From contig NW_006767435.1 of the NCBI RefSeq assembly GCF_000264995.1, positions 592,816-656,815 of the forward strand: a stretch of 64,000 bases of DNA, in the 5' to 3' direction. This document shows, in pieces, positions 1 through 9,743 of this stretch. Every line of letters begins with the position of its first letter. The stretch's first letter is position 1. Under the pieces are notes generated by a model. It was not told where the DNA came from, did not search any database, and worked only from the letters and a program-made list of their open reading frames with translations. The DNA comes from Punctularia strigosozonata HHB-11173 SS5 (lineage: Eukaryota; Basidiomycota; Agaricomycetes; Corticiales; Punctulariaceae). A program made the translations under genes and the position numbers.

Positions 1-147
1 CATCTAGCCGAACTCGGAATACAAGTAGAATGGAGCGATGTCGACGTGTTCGTCGGGAAAGACGAGGAAGAACGATGGGGCGAGACTAGGAAATACTTCA
101 CGCAACGCCTGTACCGCTTGCCCGTAGGCAAGATGAACCAATTATGA
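1..147 (+). CDS. C-terminal fragment of an unidentified protein
   Basis: An open frame runs from the first base of the window to a TGA at 145-147, giving 48 residues that end in ...LPVGKMNQL. The codon use looks protein-like, with many acidic and charged residues (motif DVFVGKDEEERW), and no stop interrupts it. The rest of the gene lies upstream of the window. I do not recognise the family from this tail. It is convergent with the deacetylase gene that ends at 296. It could be the last exon of any fungal protein; only the frame and the stop codon are observed. Confidence 0.5.
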   Translation, partial: HLAELGIQVEWSDVDVFVGKDEEERWGETRKYFTQRLYRLPVGKMNQL

Positions 148-295
148 TCGACCTTGGCACGGTTGCTCCGCGCTGTCGGGCAGACCTTTCCGGCTCGGAA
201 TGACCCCGCTGCTATTCAAATCCATGACATCGCTTTCGAAATGGCGACTGATTGGGTACCTAACGCTCGAGGATGGTTGTGACGCATCATGAGCG

Positions 296-1941
296 TTACT
301 CGTGTGCAAATCCTCGCGGCATCTTCGCGCCTTGTGCGGGTTTCTGCTTCGCTCGAAACTCGCGAGCCATCTCGATCATGGGGACCCAGTGTACATGATC
401 ATGGCTGTTGACCCATTCAATGAAGCGCTCCTAGAAACGGTTAGTAGCAGGAAGTCCGCAGCACGGCAAGGAGAAGAGGTCAGCAGTGCACCGGCGGTGG
501 AAAGGCGGTGAGCAGGATGCACCAGCATGAGCAGGACGTGAGGGCGACTAAGAAGGACAGCGGTCAGATACGGATGACACGCCAAGACAGCAGCTGAGGA
601 CTCACCCGCTAACGTCGGGATGGATGGTGATCGGAAATATGAAGTCCTCCTCCTCGCTGCATCCAGAATAACACAAGTCAGGCAAATGAACCGCGAGAGA
701 GCATGGTCGGCTTATACCGGTACAGATACGTGAACATGTCCTTCCAGAGTTGCTCGACGTCTCTGGCGTTGACCTACACAAACGCCAAATGAGCTCGGCG
801 AGTTGCTCGATGTGTTTATGCAAGTCGTACCCATCCATGAGAGTTGGCGCTGGCTTTGATAAACCTGGGACACGATCGTCGGGAGCGTAGCCGGAACGAT
901 ATGATAACGCCCTTACATCATCGGGGGTAGGTCATCTAGATACCTATCGAAATCGTTGTCAGCGCAAGAAGCTGTTTCATGTGAATGCTGACTCACCAGT
1001 TGGCTGGTATCTCGACGAGGCCGGTTTCGTTTCCCCGCTGCAAAGGTTTCATCCACGTCTCCGCTTTGGCAGAGTAATCTATCTTGGTCCAGGTGTCCTT
1101 GTCACGCAGATAGTACGCCTGAGAGCTGAGGGCCGATGTTTGGTGAGATGGAATACAAATTTCAGAAGAAGGTGCCATACTCATGTGCCATGTTAGAGTG
1201 GTCTACGCGACGTCAAGTTCAGTGACGTGCGCCAATAAAGGGTATATTGGACATTGTTTACCGTATTCGATGCCCTTGTCGAGCAGCAGATCCGTTCCTT
1301 CCGCGCTCGTCTCCCACCAAGGCGCGACAGAGCCCTTTGGGGAGACTCCGCCGCAAAAGTCCGTAAGAAGCTTGTAAGTGTGCTCTAAGATGTCCTTTTG
1401 TTGCTCGGCGGTCATCGAGACGGGGTTCTAAGATACTATCAGCTCCAAATACACGGGCGGCAGCGTCGTGTGATGGGGAACCGCACCTCGTGGGAGTACC
1501 CGTGCAAACCGCTGCGGGATGAACGCGCCACAAGTCAGCGGGATCGGACGCGATGGTGACAAGCCCGACGAACATTTCGTGACCAGCATCGCGCACGGCG
1601 GCCATCTCCTTTGGGAAGGTCTCAAGGCTATGGCCGGGTATGAACCATGTCGTCTTCAGTTTGTACTTGTCGAAGAGCTTCAGCAGGCGGGGTACACCCA
1701 CTTCCCCGGCGTACATCCCCTATTCATGGGCGATCGGTCATATCGCACAGGGCGACAAGGCGGTGAACGACAACATACTCGAGAGATGTCCAAAGGAGAA
1801 TCCTCCCCTCCATATGAGCCAAGCCTGAAGTTCAAATTCAGGATGGCACCGACGCATCTATTCCATGGTGTAATCCAGGACGCACCAGCCGGCGACGGCA
1901 TCAACGTCGACACCGAACCCAATGAGCACCCGGCGAGGCAT
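296..1941 (-). CDS. Polysaccharide deacetylase (NodB-fold, PuuE/HP0310-like)
   Basis: Spliced on the minus strand from ATG 1941 to TAA 296-298 with about eight short introns. Exon 1 (1941-1886) encodes [19 protein letters not shown], holding the first NodB motif (DVDA). Next come [15 protein letters not shown], then a long block with [18 protein letters not shown], then IGLHGYSHE, which supplies the two metal-binding histidines of motif 2. Later exons encode [24 protein letters not shown], a conserved [27 protein letters not shown] and [16 protein letters not shown], the last being a conserved C-terminal His motif. This pattern fits cytosolic N-deacetylases of the allantoinase-like/peptidoglycan deacetylase HP0310 branch rather than secreted chitin deacetylases; no signal peptide is seen. 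The substrate cannot be read from sequence. It is divergent from the gene at 2332. Confidence 0.85.
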
Positions 1942-2331
1942 GGCTTGCTGTTGTCAGACGAGAAAGCCTTGCGTCGCCCTTATCGCGAACTGCAACTGTA
2001 CCCGTGCATGGAATCCGTAGTGGGAGCATATGTTTTCCCTGGGATCGCGTTGAGCCTGCTCGTCTAAGATTAGCACGTGGCATCTCCGAGATTAGCACAG
2101 AGCGCGGCCTGACGACCGGGGCACGGTCGCTCGGCCAGTGGCATCAACAAGATGGCGGACGCAATCACCTTTGTCTTTTCCCTCTCCTCTCTTTCCTTGT
2201 CTCTAGCATTTCTCTCTACAACGGGCTTGACGCTCTCGCAGGTCGCATATCAATCTTCCGCAACAGTCGCAGGGCGACCTTCATATACCGCATTTCTTCC
2301 CGAGCTCTAGGACTTTCGGCATAAATAAACC
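1942..2331. promoter_or_regulatory. Divergent promoter region between deacetylase and small membrane protein gene
   Basis: This 390-bp gap has no convincing reading frame. It contains a pyrimidine-rich tract at about 2171-2219 (runs of CT and TTTC), typical of fungal transcription start regions, and an AT-rich ATAAATAAAC directly before the ATG at 2332. Both flanking genes start here, so it probably serves both. No specific binding site is claimed. Confidence 0.4.
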
Positions 2332-3365
2332 ATGGCTATTCCCAAGGGATTTGCGGCGCCCAAGGCTTCTGACAAAATCACTGTCGTATGAAGTGTTCCA
2401 CCGTCGTGCTGCCGGCGAATGCTAACTCCATGCGGTCTTCAGTACTTGTCGGCCAATGAAACTGCCCCGCCTGCGCCTCCGTTCGAGTTACAGAGATGGG
2501 TGCGTATTGTTCTCCCTTCAATACGAAATGGGGTTGATAGTCTCCCTGGTAGATCTCTCGTGACACTTGGAATGCTCGTGTGCCGGTCATCACGAGGACG
2601 TCTGCGAAATATTCAAAGCCAATGTTCGAGCGCGTTTGGACACTGATCGGGCTCATGTGAGTGCATCATAATGTGGACATATATGCGGTGTGGTGACCCA
2701 TGCTCTACTTTCAGTGCGGTCATTGTCCTCCCGGTTGCCCTGTACCGCGTCATCCTCGCCGCGATGAACGACAACCGGGAAGGGGAAGTCAAATTCTTCT
2801 TCGAGGCCAAAGCGGTTAGCTTCGGTATCCTCGTCGGAACCCTCCTGCTCTTCTGGCTGCCCATGGCCATCTGGAAGTTCATTGTAAGCCCATCATGCAC
2901 CCAGTTTTCCCTTCCCCCCGAGCCATATCTTTCTTCCCAGGGAAACCGCCAGGTCAACGCCATCGTGCACAAGTGGGAGCGCGAGGACAGGGCAACTATG
3001 GGTCCCGGCGCCGTCATCCCCACCTGGAAGGTCAAGACTCCCGGCGTGATGAATATGTCCATCTGCCTCATCATCGACGTGCCGTCCGTGCGCGCGTCGC
3101 GGTCCTTCGGATTCAACACGCTCCCGGGCAACGTACGTCCCTTTCTTGCCAACAATACCATGCGTCGTGTTGCTGAATGGTGGCGTAGATCGTGAACGCC
3201 CCTCCGAGTTACTACCAGGGTGGCAATGTTCCGCCTCAGGTCGGCGTCGTCAACGGCATGCCCGTATCGATACCTGTCATGTCTGAGGCTCCCAAGCCCG
3301 AGAATCCCTTCAAGGACCAAAACCCGTTCGAGGACAAGAACAAGGTGGAGGAGGTCAAGGTTTGA
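2332..3365 (+). CDS. Small two-TM membrane protein, unknown function, PPxY motif
   Basis: ATG 2332 (context ACCATGGC) encodes MAIPKGFAAPKASDKITV, followed by five short introns to a TGA at 3363-3365. Two hydrophobic segments are clear: IAVIVLPVALYRVILA and the stretch around FGILVGTLLLFWLPMAIW. Between them lies a short charged loop (NDNREGEVKFFFEAKA). After the second segment comes a conserved-looking soluble part (VNAIVHKWERED, IPTWKVKTPGVMN). The C-terminus is rich in Pro, Asn and Lys and carries PPSYYQGG, a PPxY motif of the kind bound by WW domains of Rsp5/Nedd4 ligases. I do not recognise a named family. The intron donors (GTATGA, GTGCGT, GTGAGT) agree with the rest of the window. Confidence 0.7.
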
Positions 3366-3623
3366 GAACGACGATCCGCTAGCCTCCGTCCACATGGACT
3401 TGGATACATCTTTAGACTGGCAAGCCATGGCTCGGTTTACTTATCGATATGTCATCACCTACGTAGTGTGCCCCGTCAGAAATGAGAATGCTTCTGGGAC
3501 ATTCTTGGACTGGGCGGAACTAGATTGAGTTGGGATACGAACAATAATCCTCGCGGAAGAAGGCGGGAAGAGCATCTGCAGTTCGTATTGGTACAGCGGC
3601 GAGTGTTGAGATCGTATTGACCT

Positions 3624-4345
3624 TCAGTCATCTTCGTGTATCACAATCTGGTGGGTTTCTGCGAGCGGCGTCGTCCCGGTATGCTCGACCGTCCGAGTCT
3701 CCTCGTCGCCCTCGTCCTGCCGCCCGTCAGCGGGCTGTGGACCCGACGCCCCCTCGTCTTCGTCGTCACTCTCCTCCCCGGGTCTCTTGAAGGTGACTTC
3801 TGCGCCGTTCACTAACCTCCGCTTCTTGAGCGGAACGCCGTCGCCGGCATGGCCGTCGGTCGAGGCGTCCTTCTCCTTGCCCACTTTGGTCCGCTCCTTC
3901 TTCTTTTGCCGCTTTGCCCTGTTTTTGTTCGTTTTCGCAGCAGCAGCCTCTTCGCGTTCGCGCTTCTTACGCTCGAACTCGGCTTCAAGCGTTTCCTGGG
4001 GTGGCAAGGTCAGCCTGCGCGCGTGGGCAAGGATGGCGACTAACGAACTTTCTGCGCCTCCTCCTCCAACATCTTTAGCCGCTCATATTCTCTCCGTCGA
4101 CTGGCCTTGTATACGTGGAACTCTCCGCTTCCTGCACCGGCACTGCTGCCCTGTACATTCTTCATCATCTCCCTCGGTGGTCGTATAGTCTTGTCTTTCG
4201 GCGGCGGGGGTATATATGCCGGCTTTGCCGGATCTTTGAGCAGCCGCTCAAGCTGAGCGCGTTGTTTGTCCGTTGCGTTGGTGGCATGTTTGGGAGTCGG
4301 TGTTCCAGGCTTGGTGGAAGGACCAGGAGAAGGTGAGGCGGACAT
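3624..4345 (-). CDS. PRKRIP1-like nuclear protein (DUF1168)
   Basis: ATG 4345 starts MSASPSPGPSTKPGTPTPKH; one short intron (about 3999-4044) separates the two exons; the stop is at 3624. The diagnostic core is KNVQGSSAGAGSGEFHVYKA followed by SRRREYERLKMLEEEAQK, the hallmark of the DUF1168/PRKR-interacting protein 1 family. After the intron comes a very basic coiled-coil stretch (ERKKREREEAAAAKTNKNR and KRQKKKERTKV), then a KKRRL nuclear-localisation-like motif and an acidic tail (ESDDEDEGAS). In animals the family is a late (C*) spliceosome component and binds double-stranded RNA; that role is inferred from family. It ends convergent with the small membrane protein gene. Confidence 0.85.
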
Positions 4346-4499
4346 GTCGAGCAGGGAGGGAGGAGAGGATCACTTGACCCTAAACTCGGGCTCGCGACGC
4401 TCACACAGCACAAGTCCCTCCAACGGATAATGCATCTTATTAGGACATAGGACCATAGACTACCAATACATGCAGAAGACGTGAGCAGCGTCAAGTACC

Positions 4500-5543
4500 T
4501 CAGACGACTGACATTCCCATCAGTACCATGAGCGTGCCGAGGTAAGGTAAAAACTCACGAAGGACGGCGTTGATGCAGCCATCGTTCTCTGGATTGTTCG
4601 TGATTTGAGCGTACTTCCCAAACACGACCTTGCCACCTGCGGTGACCATGCCCAGCTCCGATACGTTGACCTCAATTACGGTTCCTTTTGTGAGAACACC
4701 GAGCTGTGTATACATCGGTGATTGCGGATTCTTCTTGACACCGAGGATTTGAAGCTGGAACGTCGCTTTCAAATCGGCTAACCGCAAGATCAGTTGCACG
4801 CAATTCCTCGACACGAATTAAGGCAAAACTCACGATGCGTTACATTAGCCTTCTTGTACCGCAGCGCCATCGGCCTGACGAACCGCTCCATCTTCACCGG
4901 TTTGCGCGTGAAGCCCTCTCCGACAAACGTCGCCTTCGTGACCATCCGCTTCCAGCTCTTGCTCTTGCTCTTTCCGGTTCGCATCACCTTGAACATCTCG
5001 TCCTCCGCGATGCCTCGGACCTTGGGCAAGGGCACGGCATACTTTGCCGCCTTCTCCTTCCGCTTCTCTTTGATCGCCGACGAGAGCGCCTTCGCATCCC
5101 TCTGGCCTTCTCGGTCGAGCAGGTATGCGGGAAGGGCACCCTCTGGCGCAGATGTATCCGCCTGTTTGACGTTCCTCTCGTCGTGCGCCTTGAGCGTCTT
5201 TTTCATCTGGACCTTCTGCGCATGGCGCTTGGCGTGAAGGAGTTTCGCCTTGATACCGAATGTCTTCTGCGCTATCGCGGAGGCTTTGTGAGATTCACGG
5301 GCCTCGCGCTTGCGTCTTGAGATAAAGTTAAGAGGACGAAGTTAGATATTACGAGCTGTACTTACTTGCGCTCGTAGTAATCTAACCGCCGCCCATGGCG
5401 CTTAATGTGCTCCTCAATGTACTCGTTCTATTCCACGTTAGACAAATTCCAAACAGCGTATATTGCGCAAGCATACCTGAGGCTAGATGAGGAGAAGAAC
5501 GTCAGACTCTTGTTACTGATCGACCCAATGCGGGACTCACCAT
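4500..5543 (-). CDS. NSA2: NSA2, 60S ribosome biogenesis factor
   Basis: The C-terminal half encodes [72 protein letters not shown] and [15 protein letters not shown], all hallmarks of Nsa2 (TINP1), a GTPase-associated 27S pre-rRNA processing factor in nucleolar pre-60S particles. The last two residues and the stop come from a separate exon after the intron ending AATGTCAG. The N-terminus is unusual: exon 1 is only the ATG (5541-5543), then a 58-nt intron, a 6-nt microexon CCTCAG (5477-5482, Pro-Gln), a 49-nt intron, then [20 protein letters not shown]. Together these restore the universal MPQNEYIE start. Expected length is about 260 residues. The C-terminal half folds like eS8 in the family. 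Confidence 0.93.
5477..5482 (-). other. NSA2: Six-nucleotide microexon of NSA2
   Basis: On the minus strand ATCTAG|CCTCAG|GTATGC shows an acceptor, six exon bases and a donor. Pro-Gln completes the conserved MPQNEYIE start together with a one-codon first exon at 5541-5543. Confidence 0.8.
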
Positions 5544-5694
5544 GGCAGGAGTAAAGGAGACTTTTGCGGCACGTGCTTCGGTCAGTGACTGCAACGCCCG
5601 CCACTCTACCACGCGCGGCGCAATGATCCACGTATTACACGTCCGCCGCATATCCTTGTCCTAACGCCAGATTCCCCCCTTCTTTGCACCTGCT

Positions 5695-6672
5695 ATGTGG
5701 CAAGACAACCACGCATACGCTGCATCCTCGTCACAAAACTCCTACTACCCGCAACCCGGACCTTCGCAAGGCGTACCGCTCCAGTTCTACTCTCCAGGTC
5801 CTAGCGCGGCGGGTGTGGCTGATCCCAATGCATTCTACCCTGCTGCACGCTCCTCGCTGGAGGGAAACATGGCTCAGGGCGCCGTTGGTGGTAGCATGGC
5901 GCCGCAGTACGGAGGCAACATCCAACCGGTCGGCCCGTGGTGGACCGCGTTCGGGACCGGCGGGTTCGAAGGAGAGCCGCCGTTACTAGAGGGTGAGCGC
6001 TCTCGTGTGCGCGTTTCTGGAACTGCTGAACCGATGCAGCATAACCGAAGAACTCGGCATCAACTTTACGCATATACGAGCCAAGTCCATGACCGTGCTC
6101 AATCCGTTCGGACGCGTAGACGAGCATATAATGGACGACGCGGATTTGGCGGGACCCTTACTTTTCATTCTCTGCTTTGGAATGTTTCTACTTCTAGTGA
6201 GTATCACTATTCCTCCTAGGCGTACGCTGCAACTTACGTTCTCGTGAACAGTCCGGAAAGCCGCAATTCGGATATATCTACGGTGTTGGGCTTCTGGGCT
6301 CCATGTCCGTCTATATGCTATTAAATCTCATGTCCGAGACCGGAATAGACGCATACCGCGTCGTCTCGGTGCTTGGTTACTGTCTACTGCCCATGGTCGG
6401 CGTGGGCGCTGTGAGCGTTATGGTAACACTCGAGTACGTGTTTGTTCTTGCCCGTTCTGTACTCAGTGCGTCTGATGACCACCTTCTGCAGTGGACTGCT
6501 GGGTTCCATACTATCAATAATCTCGATTGCTTGGTGCACGTATGCGGCATCTGGGATATTCGTCGCCGTGCTACGCATGTCCGACCAGAGGCTGCTGGTG
6601 GCATACCCCGTTGGGCTGCTCTACGGTTGTTTCGCGCTACTGAGCGTATTCCACGTTGGTGGTAAGAAATGA
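5695..6672 (+). CDS. YIP1: YIP1 family ER-Golgi membrane protein (YIPF5/Yip1)
   Basis: ATG 5695 begins MWQDNHAYAASSSQ. A Pro/Gly/Ser-rich cytosolic N-terminus of about 100 residues ends with the family motif GEPPLLEELGINF, formed across an intron. It is followed by HIRAKSMTVLNPFGRVDEHI and DDADLAGPLLFILCFGMFLL, then further hydrophobic segments (FGYIYGVGLLGSMSVYML, VVSVLGYCLLPMVGVGAV, LLGSILSIISIAWCTYA, LLVAYPVGLLYGCFALLSV). The DLAGP and VLGYCLLP signatures match Yip1/YIPF5, which works with Yif1 and Yos1 in ER-to-Golgi COPII transport and Ypt1/Ypt31 membrane recruitment. Five membrane segments, as expected. The stop is TGA 6670-6672 after HVGGKK. There are three introns. Confidence 0.92.
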
Positions 6673-6763
6673 TAGGATATGAGGACTTTTGCATCCGTGT
6701 TCCATCAATCGAATGCGGTCCTGTAATTCGGAATAGAGTTAGATCACTGAGTCACACTCTGCT

Positions 6764-9257
6764 ATGTCGCATCGCCATGTCTTCAACTTCGCTCTTGCCA
6801 CGATCCCTCATGTTCCCGGGCCCGCTGCTGAGCGCGAGTCGATTACAAGGATGGACTCGGTTTTTCGCCCTGGGTACCCAGTTCCGAGTACGCAAACACG
6901 GATAGATGCTTTAGACAATGTTAGCACTTCATCTTCTACACCGCGCCCTCATTGATTATGGGCGCGTTTAGCACTTGGACTTGCTTCCTCGCCATGACCC
7001 AACATTCCGGCCGCTCCTGCGCGCCCTCAGCCAGTTGTGCGGCGAAAGTGGACTGTTACCAACGTCATACGAACTGCCGGGACTCGTGAAAAGAGATGAA
7101 GACGAGGCGTATTCCGTAGGCGGCTTCGCTGATGTTTGGCGGGGGACACATGAAGGTGTTTCCGTTGCGCTCAAGGTCATACGTCTACATGCCGGAGATC
7201 GCGAGAAAGTGAAGAAGGTGAGTCCAGTTTAGTGCTTGCTACCGGCCTCTCCACAATCTCATCGTCGTACAGGTGTTCTGCAGGGAAGCAGTATTTTGGA
7301 AGCGTCTCTCGCATGCGAACATCGTGCCGTTCCTCGGCGTGTCTCCTCGGTTTCACTTATGTATTGTGGCAGAGTGGATGGAGTACGGAGACGTGGTGTC
7401 CTTTCTCAAGCAGTTTCCTCTTGCGGATCGGAGGCATCTGGTTCGTCTGCCGTGCAACCTGCCGACAATTTTCGTCTCACATTCCAATCTGAAGGTCCTC
7501 GACATCACTCGGGGGCTACATTACATGCACACGAACGGCATAATACATGGCGATGTCAAGGCAGTGAGTGAGCCAATGTACAGGACCGTCCGAGTGTTCA
7601 CCCTATGCGAAGCGAAACATTCTTGTGGATGGACAACAACGCGCTCGTTTGGGTGATTTTGGTTTAGCTACTACCGTCATCGGGACAGAGACTCTTGCCT
7701 CGTTCACGGAGACTTCTGCAAATCGCGGCAGCCTGCGTTATATGGCGCCGGAACTATTGGACCATACAGTGGAATCCGTTACTCTAACAACCAAGACAGA
7801 CGTTTATGGATACGGAATGGCATTGTGGGAGGTATGGAGGTGTCAACTTTCCCGTCAGCTTGTTCTGACCCTTAATACAGATATTTGACGGGCGGATTCC
7901 TTTTCATGATGTTCGAATCGACTACGTCGTGGTCTTGAAGGTTAAGGATGGCGTGCGACCATCCCGTCCCACCAGTGCTCGAGACCTAGGCCTAGATGAC
8001 GATCTTTGGGAATTGATCGAGACATGCTGGGCTTCTGATCCAGCTCAACGACCTTCTATGCTGGGTATTCTACAACGGCTTTTCCCTGATGCTCTGCATG
8101 GTCTGTACATGATATCATCACTTGGTGTGATGAACTGACCATAGCGCGCAGGACTTGAATCCAGCCCCAGCGCCCTAGTTGATGGCACGCTACACGCGCG
8201 CGCCACAGTACACATACCGCCTATCCGCTATATTCCACACGTAGCAGCACCTTCGAACGCTGAAGAAGTGGCACCGATGCAATCTGCGCCCAGTCTAGGC
8301 GCCTCGGTGATTTCCATGCACGAACCCGCAGGGGTGCAAACGAAGCAGTTGCGGGGCCATACAGGGATTGTGTGGTCCGTTGCATTTTCACCTGATGGTT
8401 CGCGTATCGCTTCGGGCTCGGGAGACGGTACAATCCGCGTCTGGGAAGTGGACACTGGGGAGCCTGTAAACCGGCCATTTCGGGGACATGCAAATGACGT
8501 TAACTCTATAGCGTTCTCCGTTGACGGGACGCATCTCTGCTCAGGCTCGAAGGATGGGACGGTCAGACTCTGGAACGTGGCGACAGGCATGCAAGTCGGG
8601 ATGACTCTGCGGGAGGACACGGGCGTTCTGTCTCTCGCATTCCCCGGTGTCCTGTCCGTTACATTCGCTCCCGATAGCTGGTGCGTCGCTCTCGGAACGG
8701 GCGAGGGCACAATCCGTCTTCGGAATATGCAAACCGGCACGGCCGTAGGGACGCCTCTGCGAGCGCACGCCGGCGCCGTCTACTCCCTCGCATTCTCACC
8801 CGACGGCGAGCGGATCGTTTCCGGATCGCGCGATGGTACCGCCCGGATTTGGGATGCACAGACAGGTCAGCCCGTGGGTGACCCATGCGAAGGTCACGGA
8901 TCGGCGGTCAGGGCTGTCGCGTACTCGCCGGACGGGAAGCGTATCGTCTCGGGAGCGTACGACGATACCCTTCGGGTGTGGGATGCTGATACGGGGTGGT
9001 TGCTGCTGGGCCCGTTGCAGGGGCACACGGCGGACGTCAATGGCGTCGCGTTCTCGCCGGACGGCAGGCGCATCGTGTCCTGCTCGGACGACGGGACTAT
9101 CCGGATATGGGACGCGGAGACGGGGCAACCTGTGCAGAGCCCTTTGCGGGGACACCTGAAGAATGTTTCGTGCGTCGCGATTTCGCCGGATGGGTGTCAC
9201 ATCGTCTCGGGCGGGTACGATAACCTAGTTATCCTCTGGAATATACAGCTTGATTGA
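6764..9257 (+). CDS. TKL-type protein kinase fused to a seven-repeat WD40 propeller
   Basis: Seven exons join in frame: 6764-6919, 6972-7217, 7273-7440, 7495-7563, 7613-7831, 7881-8100 and 8152-9257, giving 727 residues. The kinase core has P-loop VGGFADVW (about residue 100), the VAIK-like lysine in VALKVI (about 120), catalytic loop HGDVKARN (about 208-215), DFG in GDFGLATT (about 228), MAPE (about 257), and [14 protein letters not shown] instead of HRD is common in Agaricomycete TKL kinases. A short linker follows, then seven WD units, each ending like DGTIRVW or DGTARIW, from about residue 420 to the end; the third is degenerate (ending EGTIRLRNM). The intron at 8101-8151 is phase 1 and keeps kinase and WD40 in one frame. 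The upstream helical part ([19 protein letters not shown]) is the usual lead-in of this kinase group. Substrates are unknown; the propeller probably scaffolds partners. Confidence 0.85.
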
Positions 9258-9743
9258 CTCCGACACTGCTTATCCGAGTGTGATGATGGAGGGTGGTGGT
9301 GGGATACACTCACGTCGGGTCAGATCCAACTTGTGACCACCCAGCATGAGGGCGACCATAGTACTGATCAACGCCTGAGTGTATCCGAACCAAAGAGATA
9401 GGGCGCACGAAAGTGTCGCAACTACTCGGTGGTGCCTGAAGAGAACATCTGCGGTTGTCTCAACAGCCATCCGACCTGTTCGGCGGCGCTGGGTCACGAC
9501 GTTGGACAAGTCCGCAGCTGGCTCAGCATGGCTCTGGCTGGCTACGCGCCATCCCCACACCTCGTCGGTCATGCAATGCAATGCCGACTACGAAGCTGCG
9601 GGCGTTGATCCGTATATATGCCCGGTACAGCGCTATCGCATAGCCTTCGTCGCCGAAGCTTATTTCACAGGCCATATAAGTAGGTCACCATGTGAGACCG
9701 GTATATCAACGCTTTCACGTCTAAGCTTGCCTATCGAGAAGAG
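9258..9743. other. Intergenic region, no gene seen
   Basis: This 486-bp gap lies between the kinase stop and the next ATG, both on the plus strand. Frames crossing it lack family resemblance and a plausible start. It begins with a GATGGAGGGTGGTGG purine-rich patch. It presumably holds the kinase 3' UTR and the promoter of the GRDP-like gene. Confidence 0.4.

Noticed and set aside
8101-8151. Kinase and WD40 treated as two separate genes because a TGA follows at 8137
   Set aside because: GTCTGT...GCGCAG forms a good phase-1 intron and the frame then continues open into the WD40 part without an ATG near its start.
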